The position numbers were made by a program, and so were the translations under genes. Of a DNA stretch of 12,572 nt, positions 1 to 7,154 are shown one piece after another; positions within the stretch are counted from its first letter, which is position 1, and each line of letters opens with the position of its first letter. The stretch is from Desulfovibrio sp. (GTDB lineage: Bacteria > Desulfobacterota > Desulfovibrionia > Desulfovibrionales > Desulfovibrionaceae). Where the stretch lies: contig JAISNZ010000035.1 in NCBI GenBank assembly GCA_031275955.1, positions 1 to 12,572 on the forward strand, in the 5' to 3' direction. The notes under the pieces were generated by a model that worked only from the letters and a program-made list of their open reading frames with translations, ran no database searches and had not been told where the DNA came from.

Positions 1-68
1 TTGTGCGCGTTGATCCCATAGGCCGGGTGATCACTTTGGCCCGAACCGGAAAGGGAGGCAAGTCATGA
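1..68 (+). CDS. 3' end of an unidentified gene (partial, enters from left edge)
   Basis: A reading frame open from the left edge ends at the TGA at 66-68. Its last residues read VRVDPIGRVITLARTGKGGKS, which look like natural protein. The other two forward frames stop within the first 21 bases. The tail is convergent with the diguanylate cyclase gene, whose stop lies 35 bp away, so a gene end here is plausible. The 21 residues visible are too few to assign a family. Some pilin-like proteins end with a similar VDPxGRV pattern, but this is only a resemblance. Confidence 0.35.
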   Translation, partial: VRVDPIGRVITLARTGKGGKS

Positions 69-76
69 GGAAATTC

Positions 77-100
77 TGCATTTTTCCCTGCATTTTTCCC
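77..100. repeat. Perfect 12-bp tandem duplication
   Basis: The 12-mer TGCATTTTTCCC occurs twice head to tail at 77-88 and 89-100, in the 35-bp gap between two convergent gene ends. An 11-base part of it (GCATTTTTCCC) occurs again at 7101-7111, upstream of the epimerase gene. It forms no hairpin with a U-run and is not a recognisable terminator. It may be slippage or a short binding motif. Confidence 0.6.
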
Positions 101-103
101 TGA

Positions 104-1156
104 TCAGAGGGCGGGGAGGAGCTCCGCCGAGGCGCTTTCCGCGGCCGCCAGTTCACCGATGACCACCTTGTTGCGGCCGGTCTGCTTGGCCTCGTAAAGG
201 GCCTGGTCAGCGGCGCTGATGGCGCGCATGAGGATCCGGGTCACGTTCTCCTCGGCGTTGGGGAGGATGCGGACAACGCCGATGCTGGCGGTGATGGGGA
301 TTTCTTCGCCGGAGTCGAGAACGACGGGATTGTCGGCAATGGCCTGGCGGATACGGTTGGCCGCGGTGCTGCCCTGGGGCAGATCGACGTGGGGAAAGAG
401 AAAGAGGAATTCCTCACCGCCGAAACGGGACATGACGTCGCTCTGGCGCAGGGAGTTCTTGCCGTGAAAGGCCACATGCCTGAGGGCCTTGTCGCCCTCC
501 AGGTGGCCGTAGGTATCGTTGAAGCGCTTGAAATGATCCACATCCAGCAAGGCCAGGCTGCAGGGGGCGGCGGCCATGGCGTTGCGGCGCAATTCCAGCT
601 CGGCAAGGCCGAAAAAGGAACGCCGGTTGAGGACGCCGGTAAGGGGATCGTGCTCGGCAAGATAGCGGAATTCCGCTTCGCTGCGTTCCAGGGCGCGCAG
701 GGCCTTGTTGCGCTCAAGGACTTCATCCTTGAGCTGGTTGCTCACCGCGGTAAGATCCTCCTCCTTCTTTTTCATGGCCGTGAGGGCCGCGTCCAACTGC
801 ACCACCATGCTGTTGAAGGAATCGGAAAACTCGCCCAGAAACTGGACCCGTTGGGAGAAATCTCCCTCCGCCACCTGTTTCACCTGCCAGACCATGTGGC
901 GCAAATTGGCCTGCAGGGCCTTCAAACTGCCCGAGGTAACGCCCCGGTCCGTGATGGCGGGGGAAAAGTCTCCCGAGGCGAAATGGGTCAAAACGGCGCG
1001 CAGGCGGACGAGATAGTCATGGAGGAAGATCAGCTGCGCGTTGTCCTCCAAGGAAGCGGGCACTGCCGGCACACTGCCGGCAGTGAGGAGTTTTGCGACG
1101 TGATCAAGCGCAAGGGACAAAATTTCATCATTGCGCCGGTCATCCGCCTTATCCAT
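104..1156 (-). CDS. Soluble diguanylate cyclase with HAMP-like linker and GGDEF domain
   Basis: This gene encodes 350 residues. The C-terminal half is a GGDEF domain (about 165-335): it opens with HDPLTGVLNRR, has the metal site LLDVDHFKRFND, the active-site loop RFGGEEF (GGEEF at 246-250), and ends AADQALYEAKQTGRN. All catalytic features are present, so it should make c-di-GMP from two GTP. An RxxD inhibitory site (RQSD, 237-240) sits five residues before GGEEF, which predicts product feedback inhibition. The N-terminal half has two repeated HAMP-like stretches containing GDFS (61-64 and 98-101) and a coiled coil (about 120-162). I see no transmembrane segment or signal peptide, so it is probably cytoplasmic. 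The ATG overlaps the end of the upstream V4R gene by 8 bp, implying translational coupling. The family call is firm; the input signal is inferred. Confidence 0.95.
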   Translation of the reverse strand: MDKADDRRNDEILSLALDHVAKLLTAGSVPAVPASLEDNAQLIFLHDYLVRLRAVLTHFASGDFSPAITDRGVTSGSLKALQANLRHMVWQVKQVAEGDFSQRVQFLGEFSDSFNSMVVQLDAALTAMKKKEEDLTAVSNQLKDEVLERNKALRALERSEAEFRYLAEHDPLTGVLNRRSFFGLAELELRRNAMAAAPCSLALLDVDHFKRFNDTYGHLEGDKALRHVAFHGKNSLRQSDVMSRFGGEEFLFLFPHVDLPQGSTAANRIRQAIADNPVVLDSGEEIPITASIGVVRILPNAEENVTRILMRAISAADQALYEAKQTGRNKVVIGELAAAESASAELLPAL

Positions 1157-1697
1157 CTTTTTCCGCGCTGAAGCGGCAGGTTCTGGCCCCGGAGCACCAG
1201 CAATCTATTTCTTTGACTTTATAGCTTGAAGACGTGTAGGCATCAAGGATGCCCTTGATGAAACCCTCGTCGTAGACGCAGATATGATCCATGGTGTCCG
1301 GCAGACCGGAGCAGTCCAGGTCCTCATCCACGACAAAGGTGAAGGATCGCCCTTCCGCGTCGGCCACCTCCACCCGGAAGATGCCGACGCCCAACTCCTG
1401 AAACTTGTTCTGGATGGTCTTGACCAGGGTGTTGACGTCCGAAGCGCCTTTCAGGTAGCGGTCAAAAAAGGACTTCCCGGCCAGAACGCCGGCCTCAAAG
1501 AACAGGACATCCACAATCTCGGTGCCGTAGCGCTGTTCCAGGATGTCGCGCATGGTAAACTGGAGCAGCCGGTACATTTCCACATTCAGGGTCGCTCCCA
1601 TGCTGGGCCTGGCAAGATTGAGATCCGCCCCGACCACATCCCAGGTGAACTCATACTTGCGGCCTGTCTCCTCATAATTTTTCCCTGTCAACGTCAT
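1149..1697 (-). CDS. V4R (4-vinyl reductase) domain sensor protein
   Basis: This gene encodes 182 residues. The C-terminal part (about 110-178) matches the V4R domain by its ending DCWCSGARTCRF (165-176), with C166, C168 and C174, preceded by C129 and C140. Such cysteine-rich V4R ends are thought to bind a small molecule or metal. The N-terminal part (MGATLNVEMYRLLQF and the FFEAGVLAGKSFF segment) is the helical region usually preceding V4R in stand-alone proteins. It has no DNA-binding or enzymatic motif. The start is supported by a GGGGGA-rich ribosome site just upstream. It is the first gene of a two-gene leftward operon and overlaps the diguanylate cyclase start by 8 bp, so it most likely senses a ligand and modulates the cyclase. 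The domain is seen in the sequence; the signalling role is inference. Confidence 0.85.
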   Translation of the reverse strand: MTLTGKNYEETGRKYEFTWDVVGADLNLARPSMGATLNVEMYRLLQFTMRDILEQRYGTEIVDVLFFEAGVLAGKSFFDRYLKGASDVNTLVKTIQNKFQELGVGIFRVEVADAEGRSFTFVVDEDLDCSGLPDTMDHICVYDEGFIKGILDAYTSSSYKVKEIDCWCSGARTCRFSAEKDG

Positions 1698-1711
1698 TCT
1701 CTCCCCCTTTC

Positions 1712-1725
1712 CCTGCGCTTGCAGG
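1712..1725 (-). other. Small hairpin in the leader of the V4R-cyclase operon
   Basis: CCTGC-AAGC-GCAGG on the minus strand forms a 5-bp stem with a 4-base loop directly before the ribosome site. A second short stem, GGAC-CTCTGC-GTCC, lies at 1741-1754. The predicted leader is about 120 nt long, which leaves room for regulation. I could not match it to the GEMM c-di-GMP riboswitch pattern. Short stems like these often occur by chance in GC-rich DNA. Confidence 0.25.
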
Positions 1726-1826
1726 CGATACCCGTGGAAAGGACGCAGAGGTCCCTTTTGCCAAAACCGTTCAGAAAAAATATCCCGCCTTCTTCCGCTG
1801 GATAAAACTGTTCCGGAGACCTTTTG

Positions 1827-1855
1827 AGCATAGTATCGCCATGAACATTTGTAAA
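1827..1855 (-). promoter_or_regulatory. Sigma70-like promoter for the V4R-diguanylate cyclase operon
   Basis: On the minus strand there is TTTACA (1850-1855) as -35, a 17-bp spacer, and TATGCT (1827-1832) as -10. Both boxes are close to consensus at ideal spacing. The site lies in the divergent region between the V4R and sirtuin genes. It would give a leader of about 120 nt before the V4R start. Confidence 0.55.
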
Positions 1856-1913
1856 GGCAGATCTCCGCGTCTGTTCCGCCGGATCAACGATTCGCCGCCG
1901 GGAGGGAAAAAAG

Positions 1914-2630
1914 ATGATCCTGATTCTTACCGGAGCGGGCATAAGCCGGGAAAGCGGCCTTGATACCTTTCGGGACCCGGACGGCATCTGGGCCAGGGTC
2001 CGTATGGAGGATGTGGGCACGGCCGGCGCCTACGCCAGGAATCCGGAACAGGTGCTGGCCTTTGCCAATACCCTGCGCCGGGAGCTTCTTGCCCCGCGGA
2101 TCGCCCCCAATGCGGCCCACCATGCCCTGGCCCGCCTGGAAAGGGAAAGCCGGGAAGCGGTCCTCCTGGTCACCCAGAACGTGGACAACCTGCACGAACG
2201 GGCCGGGAGCGTCCATCTCCTGCACATGCACGGGGAACTGCTCAAGATCCGCTGCACCCGCTGCGGCATGGTCCGGCAGTGGGAAGAGGACGTCACCCTG
2301 GCGACGGCCTGCCCCGAATGCGCGGAAAGAGGCCGCCTGCGGCCGCATATCGTCTGGTTTGAAGAAACGCCCTTTCACCTGCGGGAAATTGAGCGGGCCC
2401 TGGCCCGCTGCCGGGTCTTTGTCTCCATCGGCACATCGGGAAACGTCTGGCCGGCGGCCGGCTTCGCCGGCCAGGCCAGAGCCGGCGGGGCCTTCGTCCT
2501 GGAGCTGAACCTGGAACGCTCCCTGGGCACGCGAGCCTTTCATGAGGGACGCTACGGCAGGGCCACGGAAATCGTTCCCGCCTGGGTGGAGGAAGCCCTG
2601 GCTACTTCGCGCTGGACATCATCAACTTGA
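1914..2630 (+). CDS. cobB: NAD-dependent protein deacylase, sirtuin family (CobB-like)
   Basis: This gene encodes 238 residues, the size of a short bacterial sirtuin. It has the NAD-binding TGAGIS (6-11) and FRD (19-21), TQNVDNLHERAG (87-98), the catalytic His in HMHGE (H106), four zinc cysteines (C114, C117, C133, C136), and the late NAD contacts IGTSG and ELNLE. It should remove acyl groups from lysine, producing nicotinamide and O-acyl-ADP-ribose. At the position of E. coli CobB Tyr92 and Arg95, which bind succinyl and malonyl groups, it has Ala51 and Leu54 (AFANTLRRE), so it is better read as a deacetylase than a desuccinylase. The start is set by GGAGG at 1901-1905, 8 bp before the ATG. 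The last 29 bp overlap the end of the convergent activase gene. No acetyl-CoA synthetase gene is adjacent. Confidence 0.93.
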   Translation: MILILTGAGISRESGLDTFRDPDGIWARVRMEDVGTAGAYARNPEQVLAFANTLRRELLAPRIAPNAAHHALARLERESREAVLLVTQNVDNLHERAGSVHLLHMHGELLKIRCTRCGMVRQWEEDVTLATACPECAERGRLRPHIVWFEETPFHLREIERALARCRVFVSIGTSGNVWPAAGFAGQARAGGAFVLELNLERSLGTRAFHEGRYGRATEIVPAWVEEALATSRWTSST

Positions 2631-5600
2631 TGCGGTTGATCTGGTTGACCTCGCTGGCGCCGGGGTCATAGTCCACGGCGATTATGTTGGCGGCGGGAAA
2701 GCGCTGCTTGAGCTCCTTGAGCAGGCCCTTGCCGGTGATGTGGTTGGGAAGGCAGCCAAAGGGCTGCATGCACAGAATGTTGGAGACTCCGGATTCCAGC
2801 AGCTTGACCATTTCGGCGGTCAGCAGCCAGCCCTCTCCTGTCTGGTGGCCCAGGGAGATGAGTCCCTTGACTTTGCCGCGCAGTTCACTGAAGCGGACAG
2901 GGGGGGAGAAGCGCCGGCTCGTGCGCAGGCCGAGACGCATGACGGATCGGGTGAATTCCAGAACGGCGATGCCGATCCGGCCCGCGATGTAGTGTTTCCA
3001 TTTCCCGGACAGATACTTGTAGTTGAAGATATCGTCATACAGGCAGTAAAGGACGAAATCCATGAGATCGGAAACGATGGCCTCGCCGCCCTCCTTTTCC
3101 ACGATCCGGGCGGCCTGGTTGTTGGCGTCCGGATGGTACTTGAGAAGGATTTCCCCCACCAGGCCGACGCGGGGCTTGCGCTCCTCGGTGGAGAGGGGCA
3201 TCTGGTCAAAGGCCCGGATCATGGCCAGCAAGGTCCGGACAAAGGACAGAATCCCGCCGTGGGCAATGGCCTGCTTGCCCTTTTCGGCCCACTCCCCGGC
3301 CAGACGGTCCGCGCTGCCGGCTTCCAGCTCATAGGGGCGCACCCGGTGCAGCAGACGCATGAGGGTATCGCCGTAGCAGCCGGCCATAATGGCCCGGAGA
3401 AGCATCTTCCCGGAAAGGACGAAGCCCCTGTCTTCCCTGTCGGCGCTCTGGTCCATGTTGAAGGAGATAATGGGCACATGCGCCAGATTGCAGTCCACCA
3501 GGGCCTTGCGCAAGAAGGCGATATAGTTGGTGGCCCGGCAGCCGCCCCCGGTCTGGGAGATGAGCAGGGCGCTGCGCTGGGGGTCAAATTCTCCGCTGTG
3601 CACGGCCTGCAGAAGCTGACCGACCACCACAATGGCCGGAAAGCAGGCGTCGTTGTTGACGTAGCGCAGGCCGAGGTCAATGGCCTCCCGGTTGACGCTG
3701 GGAAGCTGCTTGACCTTGTAGCCGTCAACGGTAAGGACCGTTTCCAGGAATTGGAAATGGATGGGTGAAAGCTGGGGGATCAGGATGGTGTGGGTTTCCT
3801 TCATGGAAGGCGTGAAGGGCGGTGAACCCCTGTAGGCCGCTCCGGAGGAAGGGAAAAGGCTTTTTTCCCGGCGTTCCTGCAGGGCCGCGTACAGGGAGCG
3901 GATGCGGATGCGGGCGGGGCCGAGGTTGGCGCCCTCGTCGATTTTGATCTGGGCGTAGAGGCGTCCGTTGCGGGTAACGATTTCCTTGAGCTGGTCCGAG
4001 GTGATGGCGTCCAGGCCGCAACCGAAGGAGACCAGTTGCAGGATGGCCAGATTGTCTGTTCCGGCGACGAAACTTCCGGCCCGGTAGAGACGCGAGTGGT
4101 AGGTCCACTGATCCACGACGCGCAGCAGGCCGGGGTCCGGGGCCAGATGGGCGATGGAGTCCTCCGTCAGCACGCCCATGCCGCAGGAGGTGATCAGTTC
4201 GGCGATGCCGTGGTGGACCTCCGGGTCCACATGATAGGGGTGTCCGGCCACCACCACGCCGAACCTGCCCGTTTCGCGCAGCGCCTTCAGGGCGCGCTCC
4301 CCGGCCCGGCGCACGTCCTCCTTGAAGCGGTCCATCTCGGCAAAGGCTTCCCGGACAGCCTCCTCCATCTCCTGGGGCGGGATATGGGCGAAGAGGGAAA
4401 TGCCGCGCAGGCGCTTGCCCAGCAGATCCCTGGACAGGGGCAGGAATTCGTGAATGATGGGGATGTTCTGCTTTTGCAGATCCGTGATGTTCCTGGCCAG
4501 CAGCTCGGGATAGCCGATAACCACGGGGCAGTTGTAGTTGTTGGCCTGGGTGCTGAAGTCCTTGCGCTCAAAGGTGATGCAGGGGAAGAAGATGGCATGG
4601 ACCTTGCGCTCAAGAAGATCCATGATGTGTCCGTGGGACAGTTTCGCCGGATAGCAGACCGTCTGGGAGGGGATGGTTTCATAGCCGCGGAAGAAAAGCT
4701 CCTTGGAGGAGGGGGCGGACAGTTCCACCCGGAAGCCCAGCCGGGTTAAGAGGGTGAACCAGAGGGGATAGTTCTCGTAAATGTTCAGTGCGCGGGGGAT
4801 GCCGATGATCCCGCTCGGGGCGTCCGCGGGATCGCGCGGGACGTACTGGTCGAAAAGGCGTTCCTGCTTGTAGCGGTAGAGGTTGGGCAGGTTCTGGGGC
4901 AGGGTGTCGGACCCGCGCTCGCAGCGGTTGCCGGAGACGAAACGGCGCTTGTCCGCAAAGGTGCTGACGGTCAGCAGGCAGCGGTTGGTGCAGTGGCGGC
5001 AGCGGGCGGTGGCGGTCTTCATGCTGAAAGAATCCACCTCTTCGGGTCCGATGAGCGCGCTTTCCCGCCCTTTCATCCCCCGCTCCCTGGCGATGAGGGC
5101 GGTGCCGAAAGCCCCCATGAGGCCGGGAATGTCCGGCCGGATGACCTCCTGGCCGATTTCCAGCTCCAGGGCCCGCAAAAGGCCGTCATTGAGGAAGGAG
5201 CCTCCCTGGACCACCACCTTTTTCCCCAGCTCCCCGGGGTTGCTGATTTTCATCACCTTGTAGCAGGCGTTGCGGATGACGGAATAGCACAATCCGGCGG
5301 CGATATCGGCGACGGCGGCCCCTTCTTTCTGGGCCTGCTTGACCTTGGAGTTCATGAAGACCGTGCAGCGGGTGCCAAGATCCACAGGTTCCGCGGCCTC
5401 CAGGGAGAGGGAGACGAATTCGGGCAGGGTCATTTCCAGGGAGGAGGCGAAATTTTCGATAAAGGAGCCGCAGCCGGCGGAGCAGGCCTCGTTGAGCTGG
5501 ATCTGATCGATGGCGCCGTCCCGGATGAACAGGCACTTGATGTCCTGGCCGCCGATGTCCAGGATGAAGCTGACGTCCGGCTCGAAAAAGCGGGCCGCCG

Positions 5601-6816
5601 TCAGGTGGGCCACGGTTTCCACCTCGTCAAAGTCGGCGTGCAGGGCGGCGGTCAGGAGGGCGCTGCCGTACCCCGTGGCTGCCGCCGCCCGGATGCGCAG
5701 ATCCGGGCGCTTGCGGGCGTAAATCTCCTTCAGGATGTCCACGGCCGCGCCCAGGGGATGCCCCTTGTTGGGGCCATAGGAGGAATAGAGGAGGCGCCCC
5801 CTGTCGTCGATGAGGACGGCCTTGATGGTCGTGGAGCCGCTGTCGATGCCGAGCCAGGCGTTGCCCGAGGCCTGCTCCAGGGGCAGGCGGGCGACATGCC
5901 GCCTGCCGTGGCGGCGGAAAAAAGCGGCGCGGCTCTCGGCGTCGGCGAAAAGAGCGGGCAGGACATCCTTGACCTCGCTGCCGGCGCTGTCGGCCAGGGC
6001 GGCGACGATCGCGGGCAGATCGTGCCTTTCCGCGGCGTCGCGCAGGGAGAGGGCCGCCCCGATGGCCACGAACAAGGCCGAATGTTCCGGGAAGAGGACG
6101 CGATCCGGGGTCAGCCCCAGGGTTTCCGCAAACTGCCGGCGCAAGGAGGGCAGAAAGGTCAGCGGGCCGCCCAGGAAGACCACGGACCCGTCAATGGACC
6201 GTCCCCTGGCCAGGCCGCTGATGGTCTGGTTGACCACCGACTGCATGATGGAGGCGGCGATATCTTCGCGGGAACTGCCTTCGTTGAGCAGGGGCAGGAT
6301 GTCCGTCTTGGCGAAAACCCCGCAGCGCGAGGCGATGGGATAGATGGTGGTATGGCGGCTGGCCAGCTCGTCCAGGCCGGCCGCGTCCGTCTGGATAAAG
6401 GCTGCCATCTGGTCAATGAAGGCTCCTGTGCCTCCGGCGCAGGTTTCATTCATGCGCTGGTCCACCCCACCCCGGAAAAAGGTCAGCTTGGCGTCCTCGC
6501 CGCCGAGTTCGACGGACACGTCGGCCTGGGGCAGAAGGGTGCGGATGGCAAGGCTTGAGGCCAGGACTTCCTGGATAAAGGGCAGACCCAGCTTCCCGGC
6601 CAGGGTGATGGCCCCGGACCCGGCCACGCCGATCTTCCAGGAAACGCCTGGATAGGCCTCGTCCACGGCCCGCAGGAGAACGAGAAGCGTGCCCTGCACA
6701 TCGGAATAATGGCGGGTATAGCGGGAAAAGAGCAGGTTCCCCTCCTGATCCAGGACCACGGCCTTGACCGTGGTGGAACCCACATCCAGTCCAAGCAGCA
6801 GGGATGTCGCGTTCAT
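2602..6816 (-). CDS. Giant BcrAD/BadFG-type activase fused to DUF2229 and 2-hydroxyacyl-CoA dehydratase-like domains
   Basis: This gene encodes 1404 residues from the ATG chosen at 6816, where the ATPase domain begins (GLDVGSTTVKAVV). An open frame upstream lacks homology-like sequence. Domain 1 (about 5-260) is an actin-fold ATPase with ELGGEDAKL and the Fe-S cysteines C126 (NETCAGGTG) and C165 (SRCGVFAK). Domain 2 (about 320-580) repeats this: GIDSGSTTIKAV, DIGGQDIKC, C445 (NEACSAGCG), C484 (GTRCTVF). A cysteine cluster follows (C606, C609, C613, C632), then a DUF2229-like region (about 665-900) and a dehydratase-component-like part with CMQPFGCLPNHITGKG (1349-1364). Related single-domain activases use ATP to push an electron into 2-hydroxyacyl-CoA dehydratases. 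Long fusions like this one are a known anaerobe family with no established substrate. No separate dehydratase subunit genes are visible nearby. The architecture is secure; the reaction is unknown. Confidence 0.92.
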   Translation of the reverse strand: MNATSLLLGLDVGSTTVKAVVLDQEGNLLFSRYTRHYSDVQGTLLVLLRAVDEAYPGVSWKIGVAGSGAITLAGKLGLPFIQEVLASSLAIRTLLPQADVSVELGGEDAKLTFFRGGVDQRMNETCAGGTGAFIDQMAAFIQTDAAGLDELASRHTTIYPIASRCGVFAKTDILPLLNEGSSREDIAASIMQSVVNQTISGLARGRSIDGSVVFLGGPLTFLPSLRRQFAETLGLTPDRVLFPEHSALFVAIGAALSLRDAAERHDLPAIVAALADSAGSEVKDVLPALFADAESRAAFFRRHGRRHVARLPLEQASGNAWLGIDSGSTTIKAVLIDDRGRLLYSSYGPNKGHPLGAAVDILKEIYARKRPDLRIRAAAATGYGSALLTAALHADFDEVETVAHLTAARFFEPDVSFILDIGGQDIKCLFIRDGAIDQIQLNEACSAGCGSFIENFASSLEMTLPEFVSLSLEAAEPVDLGTRCTVFMNSKVKQAQKEGAAVADIAAGLCYSVIRNACYKVMKISNPGELGKKVVVQGGSFLNDGLLRALELEIGQEVIRPDIPGLMGAFGTALIARERGMKGRESALIGPEEVDSFSMKTATARCRHCTNRCLLTVSTFADKRRFVSGNRCERGSDTLPQNLPNLYRYKQERLFDQYVPRDPADAPSGIIGIPRALNIYENYPLWFTLLTRLGFRVELSAPSSKELFFRGYETIPSQTVCYPAKLSHGHIMDLLERKVHAIFFPCITFERKDFSTQANNYNCPVVIGYPELLARNITDLQKQNIPIIHEFLPLSRDLLGKRLRGISLFAHIPPQEMEEAVREAFAEMDRFKEDVRRAGERALKALRETGRFGVVVAGHPYHVDPEVHHGIAELITSCGMGVLTEDSIAHLAPDPGLLRVVDQWTYHSRLYRAGSFVAGTDNLAILQLVSFGCGLDAITSDQLKEIVTRNGRLYAQIKIDEGANLGPARIRIRSLYAALQERREKSLFPSSGAAYRGSPPFTPSMKETHTILIPQLSPIHFQFLETVLTVDGYKVKQLPSVNREAIDLGLRYVNNDACFPAIVVVGQLLQAVHSGEFDPQRSALLISQTGGGCRATNYIAFLRKALVDCNLAHVPIISFNMDQSADREDRGFVLSGKMLLRAIMAGCYGDTLMRLLHRVRPYELEAGSADRLAGEWAEKGKQAIAHGGILSFVRTLLAMIRAFDQMPLSTEERKPRVGLVGEILLKYHPDANNQAARIVEKEGGEAIVSDLMDFVLYCLYDDIFNYKYLSGKWKHYIAGRIGIAVLEFTRSVMRLGLRTSRRFSPPVRFSELRGKVKGLISLGHQTGEGWLLTAEMVKLLESGVSNILCMQPFGCLPNHITGKGLLKELKQRFPAANIIAVDYDPGASEVNQINRIKLMMSSAK

Positions 6817-6842
6817 GGCTGTTTTCGCATCAGGCCCCCGGA

Positions 6843-6863
6843 GCGATTTCTCAGCGAAATCGC
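6843..6863. repeat. 8-bp inverted repeat upstream of the activase gene
   Basis: GCGATTTC (6843-6850) and GAAATCGC (6856-6863) form a perfect 8-bp stem with a 5-base loop, 27 bp before the activase ATG. There is no U-run on either side, so it is not an intrinsic terminator. It could be an operator, a leader hairpin, or part of the adjacent GC-rich intergenic repeat. Confidence 0.5.
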
Positions 6864-6883
6864 CTTGGGAAAAGACCGCGTAT

Positions 6884-6935
6884 GGGGGCTCCGCCCCGAA
6901 CCCCGCCGGGGGGAGCCTGCCGGCGGAACAGGCCT
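6884..6935. repeat. GC-rich REP-like intergenic palindrome cluster
   Basis: Several short palindromes lie side by side: GGGG-CTCCG-CCCC (6885-6897), CCCCG-C-CGGGG (6901-6911), and then a GCCTG/CAGGC pair and a CCTCC/GGAGG pair. This pattern resembles the dispersed GGGGCTCCGCCCC-type intergenic repeats common in GC-rich proteobacterial genomes. No gene is supported across 6817-7154. Confirmation needs a count of copies in the rest of the genome. Confidence 0.45.
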
Positions 6936-7012
6936 CCCCGGAGGCCCGCCCGGGACGTGTCAATGAAGGAAAAGCGCAAGGCCGGCGCGGCAACGGCACG
7001 GGGATATCTCCA

Positions 7013-7045
7013 TGTGCGCCCTGTGCGCCGGAGCCTCTGTGCGCC
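7013..7045. repeat. Three direct copies of TGTGCGCC
   Basis: TGTGCGCC occurs at 7013-7020, 7022-7029 and 7038-7045, all in the same direction, about 110-140 bp upstream of the epimerase start. The spacing is irregular (9 and 16 bp). They may be binding sites for a regulator or coincidental in GC-rich DNA. The rest of this intergenic region shows no convincing promoter. Confidence 0.35.
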
Positions 7046-7154
7046 CGGAAGGATTGTGCAGAAAAATACCCTTGAGGGCAAGAGAAATCCGGAGTGTTGC
7101 GCATTTTTCCCGGAGGGGATAGGTAGCCGGAAAAGATCGCGCCGGGGGAGAGCC

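Noticed and set aside
1698..1820. c-di-GMP riboswitch in the leader of the cyclase operon
   Set aside because: I looked for GEMM-I core elements and could not find a consistent fold; only two short hairpins are visible.
4993..6558. Long open frame opposite the activase gene, apparently 521 residues
   Set aside because: It is a mirror of the real gene caused by high GC content. Its translation is low-complexity (Gly, Ala, Gln, Asp) without domains, while the minus strand has clear family motifs.
6817..7104. Longer start for the activase, upstream of 6816
   Set aside because: The extra 96 residues show no homology-like sequence and overlap the palindromic repeats. The ATPase domain starts at residue 9 from the ATG at 6816.
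6804..7154. N-terminal extension of the epimerase to the upstream ATGs (6804 or 6963)
   Set aside because: The Rossmann fold begins right at 7155 and a GGGGGAG site precedes it; the upstream translation is basic, unstructured and lies within intergenic palindromes.
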